Shown one piece after another: positions 29,557 through 39,965 of a stretch of DNA of 64,000 nucleotides. The stretch is from Salibacteraceae bacterium (GTDB lineage: Bacteria; Bacteroidota; Bacteroidia; Flavobacteriales_G; Salibacteraceae). The stretch lies in contig JAGYJZ010000002.1 of assembly GCA_018401875.1 (NCBI GenBank), forward strand, positions 186,001-250,000, written 5' to 3'. The notes below the pieces were generated by a model. That model was not told the DNA's origin, made no database searches, and saw only the letters and a list, made by a program, of their open reading frames with translations. The position numbers and the translations under genes were made by a program. Positions within the stretch are counted from its first letter, which is position 1; the number at the start of each line of letters is the position of its first letter.

Positions 29557-29757
29557 TTATTGTTGAGCTTCTTTAGACCTTTTAGTCAATTCGGTCAGAA
29601 GTCTTGAAACATCTTTTCTTTTCTCTTTCAAAACCATTGGATTTTCCAAAGGTGAAATTGCATGCTGCATTTTCAATTTTGACACGCTTTCTCTTTCATT
29701 AAGTAAAGCATCCTGAACTTCTTCAGTGGTCATTTCTCGTATTACTGATGACTTCAT
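29557..29757 (-). CDS. rpmC: 50S ribosomal protein L29
   Basis: L29 sits at the tunnel exit close to L23 and the docking site for targeting factors. The 66-residue two-helix protein has REMTTEEVQDAL and the family motif NPMVLKEKRKDVSRLLTEL. It lies 6 bases after rplP. Confidence 0.97.
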   Translation of the reverse strand: MKSSVIREMTTEEVQDALLNERESVSKLKMQHAISPLENPMVLKEKRKDVSRLLTELTKRSKEAQQ

Positions 29758-29763
29758 GGCCTC

Positions 29764-30189
29764 TTAGTTATTTTCGGTATAATCTCTTCGAACAACAAAC
29801 TTTGTTACCAGAGGAAGTTTCTGTGCAGCAAGTCTTAATGCTTCGCGTCCAACTTCTAGTGACACTCCTTCGATTTCAAAAAGAACTCTTCCTGGTTCAA
29901 TTTTAGCAGCCCAATGGTCAAGAGCACCTTTACCCTTACCCATACGTACTTCTGCTGGTTTCTTCGTAATTGGCGTATCTGGAAATATTCTAATCCAAAC
30001 CTGTCCTTCACGCTTCATGAAACGTGTAACAGCTATACGAGCAGCTTCAATTTGTCTTGAAGTCAAACGACCTGTATCCAATGATTTGATACCAAAAGTT
30101 CCAAAAGCCAATTGGTTTCCGCGTTGTGCGTTGCCCTTAATTCGGCCCTTTTGCTGCTTACGATATTTTGTTTTTCTAGGTGATAACAT
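29764..30189 (-). CDS. rplP: 50S ribosomal protein L16
   Basis: L16 organises the A site and peptidyl-transferase region. The 141-residue protein starts [16 protein letters not shown] and has the signatures [20 protein letters not shown] and [14 protein letters not shown]. It lies 13 bases after rpsC. Confidence 0.98.
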   Translation of the reverse strand: MLSPRKTKYRKQQKGRIKGNAQRGNQLAFGTFGIKSLDTGRLTSRQIEAARIAVTRFMKREGQVWIRIFPDTPITKKPAEVRMGKGKGALDHWAAKIEPGRVLFEIEGVSLEVGREALRLAAQKLPLVTKFVVRRDYTENN

Positions 30190-30202
30190 CTCTCAAATCA
30201 TT

Positions 30203-30955
30203 TTATGAATTAGACTTCCTTCTTCCTCCGCCTCTTGGACCCGATGGCTTGCCACTTGGGTTGCCTCCGCCTCCTGTTCCTCCACCTTTATTTGGGGTAC
30301 CAGAACCAACAGTTGTGCTCAAATCTCTTTTACCGTATACTTCACCCTTACAAATCCAAACCTTTATGCCAATCTTACCATAGGTAGTTTGAGCTTCTGC
30401 CAGTGCGTAATCAATCTCAGCTCTAAAGGTGTGAAGCGGTGTTCTACCATCTTTGTATTGTTCGGTTCGTGCCATTTCAGCTCCGTTCAATCTTCCGCTC
30501 ACCATCACCTTAATTCCTTCAGCTCCCATTCTCATGGTTGAAGCGATCGACATCTTAGCAGCTCTTCTAAATGAAATTCTACCTTCGATTTGTCTGGCGA
30601 TAGAATCTGCAACGAGTTTGGCATCAAGCTCAGGACGCTTGATCTCGTAAATATTAATTTGAACTTCCTTTTTCGTAAGTTTCTTTAGTTCCTCTTTCAA
30701 CTTATCAACTTCCTGACCGCCTTTACCAATAATGATACCTGGACGTGCTGTATTGATTGTAACAGAAACAAGCTTTAATGTTCTTGCGATAACAATATGC
30801 GAAACGCTAGCGTTCTTTAGACGGGCGTAAACATATTCGCGAATTTTGTGATCCTCGACCAACTTGTCAGCGAATTTCTTTCCACCATACCACTGAGAAT
30901 CCCATCCTCTGATGAAGCCCAGTCTGTTGCCGATTGGATTAGTTTTCTGTCCCAT
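30203..30955 (-). CDS. rpsC: 30S ribosomal protein S3 with glycine-rich tail
   Basis: S3 lines the mRNA entry tunnel. The 250-residue protein has the N-terminal [21 protein letters not shown], a KH domain with the [13 protein letters not shown] motif, and the C-terminal domain [12 protein letters not shown]. The last 35 residues are an extra glycine-, proline- and arginine-rich tail, disordered in appearance. Its start overlaps the rplV stop by 1 base. Confidence 0.97.
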   Translation of the reverse strand: MGQKTNPIGNRLGFIRGWDSQWYGGKKFADKLVEDHKIREYVYARLKNASVSHIVIARTLKLVSVTINTARPGIIIGKGGQEVDKLKEELKKLTKKEVQINIYEIKRPELDAKLVADSIARQIEGRISFRRAAKMSIASTMRMGAEGIKVMVSGRLNGAEMARTEQYKDGRTPLHTFRAEIDYALAEAQTTYGKIGIKVWICKGEVYGKRDLSTTVGSGTPNKGGGTGGGGNPSGKPSGPRGGGRRKSNS

Positions 30956-31404
30956 TAAGCTACTGTTTCTTTTGTTTCTTTTGAAGTTTCTTTTTTGCTT
31001 GGTGCAGCAGCCTCTGTAGCGGCTCCCAAAACCAAAGTCACATGGTTCGAACGCTTGCGCACTCTGAACGCCCTGCCTTGTGGGGCTGGTTGAATTCTCT
31101 TCAACACACGACCTCCATCAACTGAGATTTCTTTTATAAAAAGATCTGCATCTTCCCAACGCTCTCCGGACTTCTGCTCGAAGTTTGAGATGGCTGAACG
31201 CAAAAGCTTTTCTAAATCTCGCGCAGCGTGCTTCTTTGTGAACTGTAATACTGCTGACGCTTTTGTAACATCCATTCCTCTCACCAAATCAGCGACTAGT
31301 CGCATTTTACGTGGTGACGTAGGACAGTTACGAAGGCTCGCCATATATTGCGTTTTGCGCGCTTCGCGTATGTTAGTGGCCATATTAGACTTTCGACTCC
31401 CCAT
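30955..31404 (-). CDS. rplV: 50S ribosomal protein L22
   Basis: L22 extends a hairpin into the nascent peptide tunnel. The 149-residue protein has [19 protein letters not shown] and the hairpin and signature region [24 protein letters not shown]. About 20 extra lysine-, threonine- and glutamate-rich residues follow. The start MGSRKSN at 31404 matches Bacteroidota L22; a second ATG at 31383 is less likely. Confidence 0.97.
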   Translation of the reverse strand: MGSRKSNMATNIREARKTQYMASLRNCPTSPRKMRLVADLVRGMDVTKASAVLQFTKKHAARDLEKLLRSAISNFEQKSGERWEDADLFIKEISVDGGRVLKRIQPAPQGRAFRVRKRSNHVTLVLGAATEAAAPSKKETSKETKETVA

Positions 31405-31416
31405 GACTTATATCAA

Positions 31417-31692
31417 TTACTTTTTACCTTTTTTGCTACCTGAGTGACCACGGAAGTTCCTTGTAGGAGCAAACTCTCCCAACTTATGACCTACCATGTT
31501 CTCTGTTACAAAAACAGGAATGAATTTATTTCCATTATGCACAGCGATCGTCAACCCAACAAAATCTGGGGTGATCATCGATGCTCTGCTCCAAGTTTTG
31601 ATCACGCTCTTCTTATTAGCAGCTTGTGAATCATCAACTCTTTTTTGGAGCTTGTAGTGAACGAATGGCGGTTTTTTAAGTGATCTACTCAT
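31417..31692 (-). CDS. rpsS: 30S ribosomal protein S19
   Basis: S19 lies in the 30S head with S13. The 91-residue protein starts [15 protein letters not shown] and contains [22 protein letters not shown] and the C-terminal [17 protein letters not shown] signature. It lies 7 bases after rplB and 12 before rplV. Confidence 0.98.
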   Translation of the reverse strand: MSRSLKKPPFVHYKLQKRVDDSQAANKKSVIKTWSRASMITPDFVGLTIAVHNGNKFIPVFVTENMVGHKLGEFAPTRNFRGHSGSKKGKK

Positions 31693-31699
31693 GCCTTAA

Positions 31700-32524
31700 T
31701 TATTTCTTTCTTTTCTCTACGATAAACTTATTCGAAGACTTAGTCTTAGACCTTGTCTTATACCCTTTTGAAGGAAGACCTTTTCTTGATCTTGGATGCC
31801 CTCCTGAAGATCGGCCCTCACCACCACCCATTGGGTGATCTACTGGGTTCATTGCAACACCACGCACTCTTGGACGTCTACCTAACCATCTACTCTTACC
31901 AGCTTTTCCGCTTCTTTCCAACGAATGGTCAGAGTTAGAAACTGTGCCAACAGTTGCCATACATGTAAGTAAGACCATTCTTACTTCACCACTTGGCAAT
32001 TTGATAACTGCGTACTTACCTTCCTTTGCTGTCAACTGACCGTAAGTTCCAGCGCTTCTTGCCATCTTACCCCCTTGCCGAGGACTCAACTCAATGTTGT
32101 GAACGATGGTACCCAAAGGCACTGTTTTTAAGTAAAGTGCATTTCCAATCTCTGGAGCTGCAGTTTCTCCACTAATAACTTGCTGTCCAACTTGAATTCC
32201 AGTAGGAGCAATAATGTATCTCTTTTCACCATCAGCGTATTCCAAAAGAGCAATTCGTGCATTTCGATTTGGATCATACTCTACAGTTTTCACTGTAGCA
32301 GCCACATCGTGCTTATCTCTTTTGAAGTCGATTACTCGGTATCTTCTTTTATGACCACCACCGCGATTACGCATGGTCATCTTTCCGGTATTATTTCTAC
32401 CACCAGACTTCTTGATCGGAGCCAATAAACTTCTTTCCGGAGTGTCAGTTGTGACTACTTCGAATTTACTAACGACTTTGTGTCGTTGTCCTGGTGTTAT
32501 TGGATTTAACTTTCTTACTGCCAT
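31700..32524 (-). CDS. rplB: 50S ribosomal protein L2
   Basis: L2 is needed for subunit association and sits near the peptidyl-transferase centre. The 274-residue protein has the N-terminal OB-like domain ([20 protein letters not shown]) and the C-terminal SH3-like domain with the conserved loop [19 protein letters not shown], which holds the histidine near the catalytic centre. Confidence 0.98.
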   Translation of the reverse strand: MAVRKLNPITPGQRHKVVSKFEVVTTDTPERSLLAPIKKSGGRNNTGKMTMRNRGGGHKRRYRVIDFKRDKHDVAATVKTVEYDPNRNARIALLEYADGEKRYIIAPTGIQVGQQVISGETAAPEIGNALYLKTVPLGTIVHNIELSPRQGGKMARSAGTYGQLTAKEGKYAVIKLPSGEVRMVLLTCMATVGTVSNSDHSLERSGKAGKSRWLGRRPRVRGVAMNPVDHPMGGGEGRSSGGHPRSRKGLPSKGYKTRSKTKSSNKFIVEKRKK

Positions 32525-32537
32525 TACTCCTCAGTTC

Positions 32538-32828
32538 TTAAATGTTTGCGTAGAAATCAATTACATCTCCGTCAGCAACTGTTACGATTGCCTTCTTGAA
32601 GTGATTCGTTCTTCCGTCTAAAATTGCAGACTTGGTGAATCTCTTCTTCGACTTACCTGCGTAAATCATCGTATTGATTGATGTAACAGATACGTTGTAT
32701 TGTCCTTCAATCGCCTTACGGATTTCGATCTTATTTGCTTTGCGATTCACAATGAAACCGTACTGATTGCGCTTCTCGCTTAAATCAGTCATTTTTTCAG
32801 TGATCAGTGGCTTAATTAATACGCTCAT
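32538..32828 (-). CDS. rplW: 50S ribosomal protein L23
   Basis: L23 forms the docking site for trigger factor and SRP at the tunnel exit. The 96-residue protein has LIKPLITEKMTDLSE at the start and the VNRKANKIEIRKAIEGQYNVSV core. It lies 2 bases after rplD. Confidence 0.97.
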   Translation of the reverse strand: MSVLIKPLITEKMTDLSEKRNQYGFIVNRKANKIEIRKAIEGQYNVSVTSINTMIYAGKSKKRFTKSAILDGRTNHFKKAIVTVADGDVIDFYANI

Positions 32829-32830
32829 GT

Positions 32831-33460
32831 CTATTTACTTAAAACTTCATTGATCTTACCTAAAGCACTCTCACAAAACACCAACACATTGGCGTTCATG
32901 ATATCGTATGTATTGAGATTCGCAGCAGTAACCACTTTGGCTTTGCTGATGTTTCTCGCACTCAACACTACATTTGAATTCACTTCTGAAGTGACAAATA
33001 GTGCTTTATTACCGACCAACTCAAGGTTCTTAATTAACGAAAGAAACTCTTTTGTTTTTGGCGACTCCATCGTAAGGTCTTCAAGAACTCTTACGTTCTT
33101 GTTTTGAGCCTTTAGTGAAAGAGCTGACATACGAGCTAATCTCTTTACTTTTTTATTCAATTTGAAACCATAATCTCTCGGTTCTGGTCCAAAAGCGCGA
33201 CCTCCACCAACAAACACTGGACTCTTTATGCTACCAGCTCTGGCGGTACCAGTTCCTTTCTGGCGCTTAATCTTTCTTGTAGAATATGAAACCTCAGCTC
33301 TTTGCTTTGACTTGTGCGTTCCTTGGCGCTGATTTGCCAGGTATAATTTCACATCAAGATAGATCGAATGCTCATTTGGTTCAACACCAAAGACATCTTT
33401 ATCTAGCTTCACCTTTTTACCAGTTTCTTTGCCCGCTGTGTTCAGTACTGCTAATTCCAT
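32831..33460 (-). CDS. rplD: 50S ribosomal protein L4
   Basis: L4 reaches into the exit tunnel beside L22; in enterobacteria it also represses the S10 operon. The 209-residue protein has the long basic loop RAEVSYSTRKIKRQKGTG...RAGSIKSPVFVGGG and a C-terminal Rossmann-like part. It overlaps the rplC stop by one base. No S10-leader-like hairpin was recognised here because fusA lies directly upstream of rpsJ. Confidence 0.98.
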   Translation of the reverse strand: MELAVLNTAGKETGKKVKLDKDVFGVEPNEHSIYLDVKLYLANQRQGTHKSKQRAEVSYSTRKIKRQKGTGTARAGSIKSPVFVGGGRAFGPEPRDYGFKLNKKVKRLARMSALSLKAQNKNVRVLEDLTMESPKTKEFLSLIKNLELVGNKALFVTSEVNSNVVLSARNISKAKVVTAANLNTYDIMNANVLVFCESALGKINEVLSK

Positions 33461-34077
33461 TATTTCTCAATTATAACGTATGAACCTTTAGTTCCAGGAA
33501 CAGCTCCTTTAACCAAAACCACATTCTTGTCTGCTAAAATCTTAACTATTTGTAGGTTGATCATTTTAACACGATCACCACCCATTCTTCCTGCCATGCG
33601 CATTCCTTTGAATACACGTGATGGTGTAGAACAAGCTCCAATAGAACCTGGGGCTCTAAGTCTGTTGTGCTGACCATGCGTAGCATCACCAACTCCTGCA
33701 AAACCGTGTCTCTTAACAACACCCTGGAAACCTTTTCCCTTAGATGTTCCTACAACGTCAACAAACTCACCTTCTTCGAAGATGCTTACGTCAACTGACT
33801 CACCAATTTTCTGCTCACCAGACCAATCGCGAAACTCCATAACCTTTCTTTTTGGAGAGGTTTCAGCTTTTGCGAAATGGCCCATTTGACCTTTGGTAGA
33901 GTGCTTTTCTGATATATCATCAAATGACAACTGACACGCAGTGTAGCCATCTGTATCTTGCGTCTTAACCTGCGTCACAACGCAAGGTCCTGCTTCGATC
34001 ACAGTACAAGGAATGTTTTTACCGTCTTCGCTAAAAACGCTCGTCATTCCAACTTTTTTTCCAATTATTCCTAACAT
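33460..34077 (-). CDS. rplC: 50S ribosomal protein L3
   Basis: L3 starts 50S assembly and reaches the peptidyl-transferase centre. The 205-residue protein starts [19 protein letters not shown] and has the signature [22 protein letters not shown] and the loop [14 protein letters not shown]. It follows rpsJ by 21 bases. Confidence 0.98.
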   Translation of the reverse strand: MLGIIGKKVGMTSVFSEDGKNIPCTVIEAGPCVVTQVKTQDTDGYTACQLSFDDISEKHSTKGQMGHFAKAETSPKRKVMEFRDWSGEQKIGESVDVSIFEEGEFVDVVGTSKGKGFQGVVKRHGFAGVGDATHGQHNRLRAPGSIGACSTPSRVFKGMRMAGRMGGDRVKMINLQIVKILADKNVVLVKGAVPGTKGSYVIIEK

Positions 34078-34098
34078 AACTCTAAGCTTTTCTAGCGA

Positions 34099-34404
34099 TT
34101 ACACTTTAATTTCAACATCAACACCACTTGGAAGCTCAAGGCCCATAAGTGCATCGATGGTTTTTGATGAACTACTGTAAATATCCATCAAACGCTTGTA
34201 GCTGGATAATTGGAACTGCTCACGTGCCTTTTTATTTACGTGAGGAGATCTGAGTACCGTATAAATCTGCTTTTGCGTGGGCAGAGGAATCGGTCCACTT
34301 ACAACAGCTCCGGTAGTCTTCACTGTCTTCACGATCTTCTCAGCTGACTTGTCAACTAAGTTGTGGTCGTAGGACTTTAATTTGATTCTGATTCGTTGCG
34401 CCAT
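34099..34404 (-). CDS. rpsJ: 30S ribosomal protein S10
   Basis: S10 is a 30S head protein and, with NusB, an antitermination factor. The 101-residue protein has [22 protein letters not shown] and the conserved loop [29 protein letters not shown] split across the rRNA contact. It directly follows fusA (13 bases), joining str and S10 gene sets; the usual tuf gene between them is absent. Confidence 0.98.
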   Translation of the reverse strand: MAQRIRIKLKSYDHNLVDKSAEKIVKTVKTTGAVVSGPIPLPTQKQIYTVLRSPHVNKKAREQFQLSSYKRLMDIYSSSSKTIDALMGLELPSGVDVEIKV

Positions 34405-34417
34405 TCTTTCTTTACTA

Positions 34418-36526
34418 TTATGCTTTTTGTAAATTTCCTTTTACTTCTGCGATTACTGCATCAGCGATATTCTTAGGACACTCAGCGAAGTGAGAGAATT
34501 CCATAGTCGATGTTGCGCGACCTGATGACATCGTTCTCAATTGAGTTACGTATCCAAACATTTCTGATAAAGGCACTTTCGCTTTGATCACTTTTGCTCC
34601 AGCTCTGTCGCCCATACCTTCAACCATACCTCTTCTGCGGTTTAGGTCTCCTACGATGTCGCCCATATTCTCCTCTGGAGTTAATGCCTCGAGCTTCATA
34701 ATAGGCTCAAGAATTACTGGGTTGCACATAGGAAGCGCATTTCGATAAGCCATCTTAGCAGCCAATTCAAACGACAATTGATCCGAGTCAACTGCGTGGA
34801 ATGAACCGTCTAATAGCGTTACTTTCAAGTTATCCATTTGATAACCTGCTAGAACTCCATTTTTCATTGCTTCTCTGAATCCTTTCTCTACAGAAGGGAT
34901 AAATTCCTTTGGAACGTTACCACCTTTCACCGCACTCTCAAAGATCAACCCTGGCTTTTCAGCATCCCCTGGCTCAATCTTAATTACGATGTCAGCGAAC
35001 TTACCACGTCCTCCTGATTGCTTCTTAAACACCTCGCGATGCTGAGTAGAACCAGTAATGGATTCTTTATAGTTTACTTGAGGAGCACCTTGGTTAGCCT
35101 CAACTTTAAATTCTCTTCTTAAACGGTCAACAATAATATCGAGGTGAAGCTCACCCATTCCGCTAATCACGGTTTGACCCGTCTCTTCATCGGTCTTCAC
35201 TTGGAATGTTGGATCCTCTTCAGCCAATTTAGCCAAAGCCATACCCAATTTATCAACGTCAGCTTGAGTTTTTGGCTCGATTGCTAATCCGATAACCGGT
35301 TCTGGGAAATCCATAGATTCGAGAACGATTGGGTGCTTTTCATCACAAAGCGTATCTCCCGTTTTAATATCCTTGAAACCAACTAATGCTGCGATGTCAC
35401 CACACGCCAATTCTGGGATTTGGTTTTGCTTGTTCGCGTGCATTTGGAAAATTCGAGAAATTCTTTCTTTGTTGCCTGATCGAGTGTTCAACACATAAGA
35501 CCCCGCGTCAAGTTTACCTGAATAAGCGCGTGTAAAGCACAAACGACCAACAAATGGATCTGTTGCGATTTTGAAAGCCAAGGCCGCGAAAGGCTCATCC
35601 AATGATGGCTTTCTTTTTTCTTCCTTATCAGTTTTTGGATTCACGCCAATGATGGCTTCGGTATCCATTGGCGAAGGAAGAATCTCCATTACCATGTCAA
35701 GCATTGCTTGAACTCCTTTATTTTTGAATGCTGAACCACACATCATCGGAACAACTTTTCCTGAAATGGTTGCTTCGCGCAGTGCATCAAGAATTTCACG
35801 CTCGGTAAGCGATTCTGGATCCTCGAAATATTTCTCCATCAAAGTATCGTTGAACTCCGCAACAGCTTCTAACAACTTCTCTCTGTATTCTTTAGCTTCT
35901 TCAATAATGTCGGCAGGAATTTCAACTTCGCTAAAAGTCATTCCTTGATCATCTTCATTCCAAACAATACCCTTAAAGTTGATTAAATCAACAACACCTT
36001 TAAAATTCTCTTCGTTACCAATCGGAATTTGAAGAGGAAGCGCATGGCTGCCTAACATCTCTTTCACCTGACGGCAAACATTCAAAAAGTCTGAACCTTG
36101 ACGGTCCATTTTGTTTACAAACCCGATGCGAGGAACGTTATAATTGTTGGCCAATCTCCAATTCGTTTCAGATTGAGGTTCAACACCGTCAACGGCACTA
36201 AACAAAAACACCAAGCCATCTAAAACTCTTAGCGAACGATTTACCTCAACAGTAAAGTCAACGTGACCAGGAGTATCAATGATGTTAACGTGGTATTTAT
36301 CGCCACGGTAGTTCCAATTCAATGTTGTTGCAGCGGAAGTAATCGTAATTCCTCGCTCCTGCTCTTGCTCCATCCAGTCCATTGTAGCAGCACCATCGTG
36401 CACCTCTCCAATTTTGTGGCTCACTCCACCGTAATAAAGGATACGCTCGGTAGTCGTGGTCTTGCCTGCATCGATGTGAGCAGCGATGCCAATGTTTCTC
36501 GTGTATGTTAAATCTCTTCTTGCCAT
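34418..36526 (-). CDS. fusA: Elongation factor G
   Basis: EF-G is the GTPase that moves tRNA and mRNA after each peptide bond and helps recycle ribosomes. The 702-residue protein has the P-loop [13 protein letters not shown] near residue 16, switch [20 protein letters not shown], the NKMD base-recognition motif, and domains II-V with the [10 protein letters not shown] block and the domain IV region. Length is normal for the canonical factor. It lies between rpsG (20 bases) and rpsJ (13 bases). Confidence 0.98.
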   Translation of the reverse strand: MARRDLTYTRNIGIAAHIDAGKTTTTERILYYGGVSHKIGEVHDGAATMDWMEQEQERGITITSAATTLNWNYRGDKYHVNIIDTPGHVDFTVEVNRSLRVLDGLVFLFSAVDGVEPQSETNWRLANNYNVPRIGFVNKMDRQGSDFLNVCRQVKEMLGSHALPLQIPIGNEENFKGVVDLINFKGIVWNEDDQGMTFSEVEIPADIIEEAKEYREKLLEAVAEFNDTLMEKYFEDPESLTEREILDALREATISGKVVPMMCGSAFKNKGVQAMLDMVMEILPSPMDTEAIIGVNPKTDKEEKRKPSLDEPFAALAFKIATDPFVGRLCFTRAYSGKLDAGSYVLNTRSGNKERISRIFQMHANKQNQIPELACGDIAALVGFKDIKTGDTLCDEKHPIVLESMDFPEPVIGLAIEPKTQADVDKLGMALAKLAEEDPTFQVKTDEETGQTVISGMGELHLDIIVDRLRREFKVEANQGAPQVNYKESITGSTQHREVFKKQSGGRGKFADIVIKIEPGDAEKPGLIFESAVKGGNVPKEFIPSVEKGFREAMKNGVLAGYQMDNLKVTLLDGSFHAVDSDQLSFELAAKMAYRNALPMCNPVILEPIMKLEALTPEENMGDIVGDLNRRRGMVEGMGDRAGAKVIKAKVPLSEMFGYVTQLRTMSSGRATSTMEFSHFAECPKNIADAVIAEVKGNLQKA

Positions 36527-36546
36527 GTCAATTCAGCGTAACCAAA

Positions 36547-37014
36547 TTAAAATCTATAATGTGCAAACGCCTTGTTTGCCTCAGCCATTCTGTGTGTATC
36601 TTCTTTCTTTTTGAAGGCGGCACCTTCTTCTTTTGAAGCTGCTATTGACTCATCCGCCAATTTCTCACCCATACTTTTACCGTTTCTCTTGGTTGAGTAT
36701 TGGATCAGCCACTTCATGCCTTGACTCAATTTTCTTGAGTTTCTAATTTCTTGAGGAATTTGAAACGTTGCTCCTCCAACTCTGCGGCTTCTCACCTCAA
36801 CTTGTGGAGTTACATTTTCCAATCCTTTTTTCCACGTTTCCAAAGGATCTTCAATTCCTTTGGCCGCCATTTTATCCATGGCTTCGTAGAAAATATTGTA
36901 AGCAGTACTTTTCTTTCCGTCCTGCATTAGGTTGTTCACAAACTTAGACACCAACTCACTTTTGTAACGTGGGTCTGGAACAATGATTCGATCTTTAGCT
37001 CTTCCTTTTCTCAT
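36547..37014 (-). CDS. rpsG: 30S ribosomal protein S7
   Basis: S7 starts assembly of the 30S head and lines the E site. The 155-residue protein has [23 protein letters not shown] near the start (given in parts: [13 protein letters not shown] and NNLMQDGKK), the hairpin [14 protein letters not shown] and the C-terminal [11 protein letters not shown]. It follows rpsL by 9 bases. Confidence 0.98.
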   Translation of the reverse strand: MRKGRAKDRIIVPDPRYKSELVSKFVNNLMQDGKKSTAYNIFYEAMDKMAAKGIEDPLETWKKGLENVTPQVEVRSRRVGGATFQIPQEIRNSRKLSQGMKWLIQYSTKRNGKSMGEKLADESIAASKEEGAAFKKKEDTHRMAEANKAFAHYRF

Positions 37015-37023
37015 GCTCGAGAA

Positions 37024-37398
37024 TTATTTCTTTGGACGCTTAGCGCCATATTTTGAACGTCTTTGCTTTCTTCCTTCGACACCTGCAGTGTCTAATGCCC
37101 CGCGAACAACGTGGTAACGAACACCCGGCAGATCTTTAACCCTACCACCTCTCACCAACACTATCGAGTGCTCTTGAAGGTTGTGACCTTCTCCTGGTAT
37201 GTAGGCATTCACTTCGTTTTGATTGGTCAACCTTACCCTTGCAACTTTACGCATCGCTGAGTTTGGCTTCTTCGGTGTAGTGGTGTACACTCGCACACAT
37301 ACTCCTCGTCTTTGCGGACATGAAGTCAACGCAGCCGATTTGCTGGTTTTCTTCATAGTCTGACGACCTTTTCTTACTAATTGTGATATCGTTGGCAT
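37024..37398 (-). CDS. rpsL: 30S ribosomal protein S12
   Basis: S12 sits at the decoding centre and controls accuracy. The 124-residue protein starts [13 protein letters not shown] and has the streptomycin-site loop [17 protein letters not shown] and the loop [17 protein letters not shown]; both lysines of the wild-type streptomycin-sensitive form are kept. It is the first gene of the superoperon and lies about 55 bases after the predicted transcription start. Confidence 0.98.
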   Translation of the reverse strand: MPTISQLVRKGRQTMKKTSKSAALTSCPQRRGVCVRVYTTTPKKPNSAMRKVARVRLTNQNEVNAYIPGEGHNLQEHSIVLVRGGRVKDLPGVRYHVVRGALDTAGVEGRKQRRSKYGAKRPKK

Positions 37399-37458
37399 TC
37401 GCTATATATCTATTTTCTGAGCATTAAAGACAATATTTCCCCACTAAAAAAGGGGGCG

Positions 37459-37488
37459 CAAAGGTACACGATTAAATCTTATTCACAA
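37459..37488 (-). promoter_or_regulatory. Promoter of the str-S10-spc-alpha superoperon
   Basis: On the minus strand TTG (37488-37486) is followed after exactly 19 bases by TACCTTTG (37466-37459), an ideal Bacteroidota housekeeping promoter. Transcription should start near 37454. The start lies next to a CCCCC...GGGG stretch (37439-37456) that could fold a small hairpin at the 5' end of the mRNA. Confidence 0.85.
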
Positions 37489-37638
37489 TATGGGTCTGAT
37501 TATTTTTTTTCCTCACCCCGCAATTCTTAACATTGAAAACTCAAAATCCGTTTGTTAGCAAGGGATCTGAGTATATTTTTTTTCTCATTGTTGATAAAAA
37601 TGAAGCCCTTTTTCAACCATCATGATAAAGTCTAAGGG

Positions 37639-37646
37639 TAACTTTG
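37639..37646 (+). promoter_or_regulatory. -7 promoter box TAACTTTG for uvrD
   Basis: A perfect TAnnTTTG box lies 29 bases before the uvrD ATG. There is no TTG at the -33 distance. With the minus-strand rpsL promoter this makes the 277-base region 37399-37675 a divergent promoter region; the rest of it is AT-rich and I see nothing else in it. Confidence 0.5.
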
Positions 37647-37675
37647 ATAATTCTTTATCCTTATAAATTGTTTCA

Positions 37676-39946
37676 ATGTCCTATTTAGATCAGCTCAATG
37701 ACGTCCAACGACAAGCAGCTACTTACGTTGACGGCCCGGTTATGGTGCTTGCGGGTGCAGGGTCAGGAAAGACGCGGGTTCTTACCTTCAGAATAGCACA
37801 CCTTATTGATAGTGGCGCTGACCCTTATAACATTCTCGCTCTGACCTTTACCAACAAGGCTGCTAGAGAAATGAAAAACCGAATTAGTGAGATAGTTGGT
37901 GAAGGCAATGCCAAGGCGCTATGGATGGGGACATTCCACTCGGTATTTGCCAAAATACTTCGCTACGAAGCTGAAAAAATTGGATACCCCAGCAACTTCA
38001 CCATTTATGACAGTGACGACTCTAAAAGCCTGATTCGGACAATCATTAAAGAAATGAACTTGGACGACAAAGTGTATAAACCACAACTTGTACAACGCAG
38101 AATTTCTTCGGCCAAAAACGGTTTAATCAGCGCTACTGAGTATCAAAATGACACCATCATTTACAACGATGACTTGCAAGCGAAAAAGCCATTGCTCGGG
38201 AAAATATATGGTACATACGAAAAGCGCTGTTTTAAGGCTAGTGCCATGGATTTTGACGACTTACTTTACAAAACCAACATCTTACTAAAAAACCACACAG
38301 ACGTTCTATTGAAGTATCAAACTAAATTTCGATACATACTTGTAGACGAGTTTCAAGACACCAATTTTGCGCAGAGCAACATCTTGAAAATGCTCGCTGC
38401 GCGGCACGAAAACATCTGTGTAGTGGGCGATGATGCTCAAAGTATCTATGCCTTCAGAGGTGCTAACATCCAAAACATCCTTCAATTTAAAAGTCTTTAT
38501 CCTGACGTTGCAGTATTCAAATTGGAGCAGAATTATCGTTCTACAAAAACAATCGTGGCTGCGGCAAACCAAGTCATCGAGAATAATAAGGAGCAACTAA
38601 AAAAAGATGTTTGGACCTCAAACCAAACAGGTGAGTCGATAAAATTGATAAAATGTTTAAGCGAATCGGAAGAAGGGTCGTTCATAGCGAGTGAAATTCT
38701 AGACACGAAAGATAATCAAGGCGCTACTGAAGATGATTTCGCAATACTTTACAGGACCAATGCACAGTCACGAGCCATTGAAGAAGCCCTGAGGCGTAAA
38801 AACATCAAGTACAGGATTTATGGCGGATTGAGCTTCTATCAGCGCAAGGAAATTAAAGACTTGTTAGCATATTTCAAGTTGTGCTCCAATCCAAACGATG
38901 AAGAAGCCTTTAAACGCGTTCTAAATTACCCAGCACGAGGAATAGGAAAGACAACCGAAAGTAAAATTTTGATGGCTGCCTCGGAAGAAGGCAAATCACC
39001 CATGGCGATTATCAATAATTTAAACGAGGCACATCTTCCTATAAATGGCGCAACAAAAAATAAAATTATTGAGTTCGTCCATCTCATACGCAGCTTTCAA
39101 AACATCTCGATCGAAAAGGACGCCTACGAAACTGCACAACATATTGCCTCTGCCACAGGTATCTTAAAAGAGTTCTACGCTGACCGAACACCCGAAGGAA
39201 TTAGCCGATACGAAAACGTGCAAGAACTGCTTTCAGCCATCAAAGAATTCACAGAAATTGAGCTCACTGAAGAAGAAAAAACGGCCGATAATCCAAGATC
39301 TTTAAGCGTGTTTTTGGAAGAGGTTTCACTGCTGACAGATACCGATGTAAAAGACAATAAAGATGATGAAAGTCCGAAGGTCTCAATGATGACTATTCAT
39401 TCAGCCAAGGGCTTGGAATTTCCATATGTTTTTATCGCAGGTCTTGAGGAAGACCTGTTCCCTTCTCAAATGAGTGTAAGCTCAAGAAGCGACCTTGAAG
39501 AAGAGCGCAGATTGTTTTATGTTGCCCTGACGCGCGCAGAGAAAAAAGCCATATTGTCGTTTGCCGCAACTCGTTTTAAGTATGGCAACATTCAATACAA
39601 CGAACCGAGCAGGTTCATTTCTGAAATCAATCAAGACCTAATTGATTCGCCATCGATTCAAAAAATTGAGAAAAGAGAATTAATTTCTAAAAAGAATTAT
39701 GTCCTGGCAAATCATGCCGTTCGAAAGAAATTAGTCAAACCTTCGGAAAGCTCTGGAAGCCCCGTATCTGAACAAGAAATGAGCCAATTAAGCATTGGAA
39801 CAAAAGTGATTCACGAGCGTTTCGGAAAGGGTGAAATAACCGGATTAGAAGGTGAAATTCCGAACAGAAAAGCAACAGTCGAATTTCAAAACATTGGTAA
39901 GAAGCAACTTTTGCTCAAATTTGCCAAGCTACAAATCCTAAAATAG
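37676..39946 (+). CDS. uvrD: UvrD/PcrA-type DNA helicase
   Basis: This 756-residue superfamily 1 helicase unwinds DNA 3' to 5' in nucleotide excision and mismatch repair and clears replication conflicts. It has the Q motif near LNDVQRQAA, Walker A GAGSGKT at 27-33, the TFTNKAAREM motif Ia, DEFQDT (motif II), GDDAQSIYAFRGA (III), QNYRST (IV), TIHSAKGLEF (V) and VALTRAEK (VI). The C-terminal 60 residues (GTKVIHERFGKGEI, VEFQNIGKKQLLLKF) form the Tudor-like domain of PcrA. It is the first gene of a long plus-strand run. Confidence 0.96.
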   Translation: MSYLDQLNDVQRQAATYVDGPVMVLAGAGSGKTRVLTFRIAHLIDSGADPYNILALTFTNKAAREMKNRISEIVGEGNAKALWMGTFHSVFAKILRYEAEKIGYPSNFTIYDSDDSKSLIRTIIKEMNLDDKVYKPQLVQRRISSAKNGLISATEYQNDTIIYNDDLQAKKPLLGKIYGTYEKRCFKASAMDFDDLLYKTNILLKNHTDVLLKYQTKFRYILVDEFQDTNFAQSNILKMLAARHENICVVGDDAQSIYAFRGANIQNILQFKSLYPDVAVFKLEQNYRSTKTIVAAANQVIENNKEQLKKDVWTSNQTGESIKLIKCLSESEEGSFIASEILDTKDNQGATEDDFAILYRTNAQSRAIEEALRRKNIKYRIYGGLSFYQRKEIKDLLAYFKLCSNPNDEEAFKRVLNYPARGIGKTTESKILMAASEEGKSPMAIINNLNEAHLPINGATKNKIIEFVHLIRSFQNISIEKDAYETAQHIASATGILKEFYADRTPEGISRYENVQELLSAIKEFTEIELTEEEKTADNPRSLSVFLEEVSLLTDTDVKDNKDDESPKVSMMTIHSAKGLEFPYVFIAGLEEDLFPSQMSVSSRSDLEEERRLFYVALTRAEKKAILSFAATRFKYGNIQYNEPSRFISEINQDLIDSPSIQKIEKRELISKKNYVLANHAVRKKLVKPSESSGSPVSEQEMSQLSIGTKVIHERFGKGEITGLEGEIPNRKATVEFQNIGKKQLLLKFAKLQILK

Positions 39947-39965
39947 GACGCGAGAAATACAAGAA

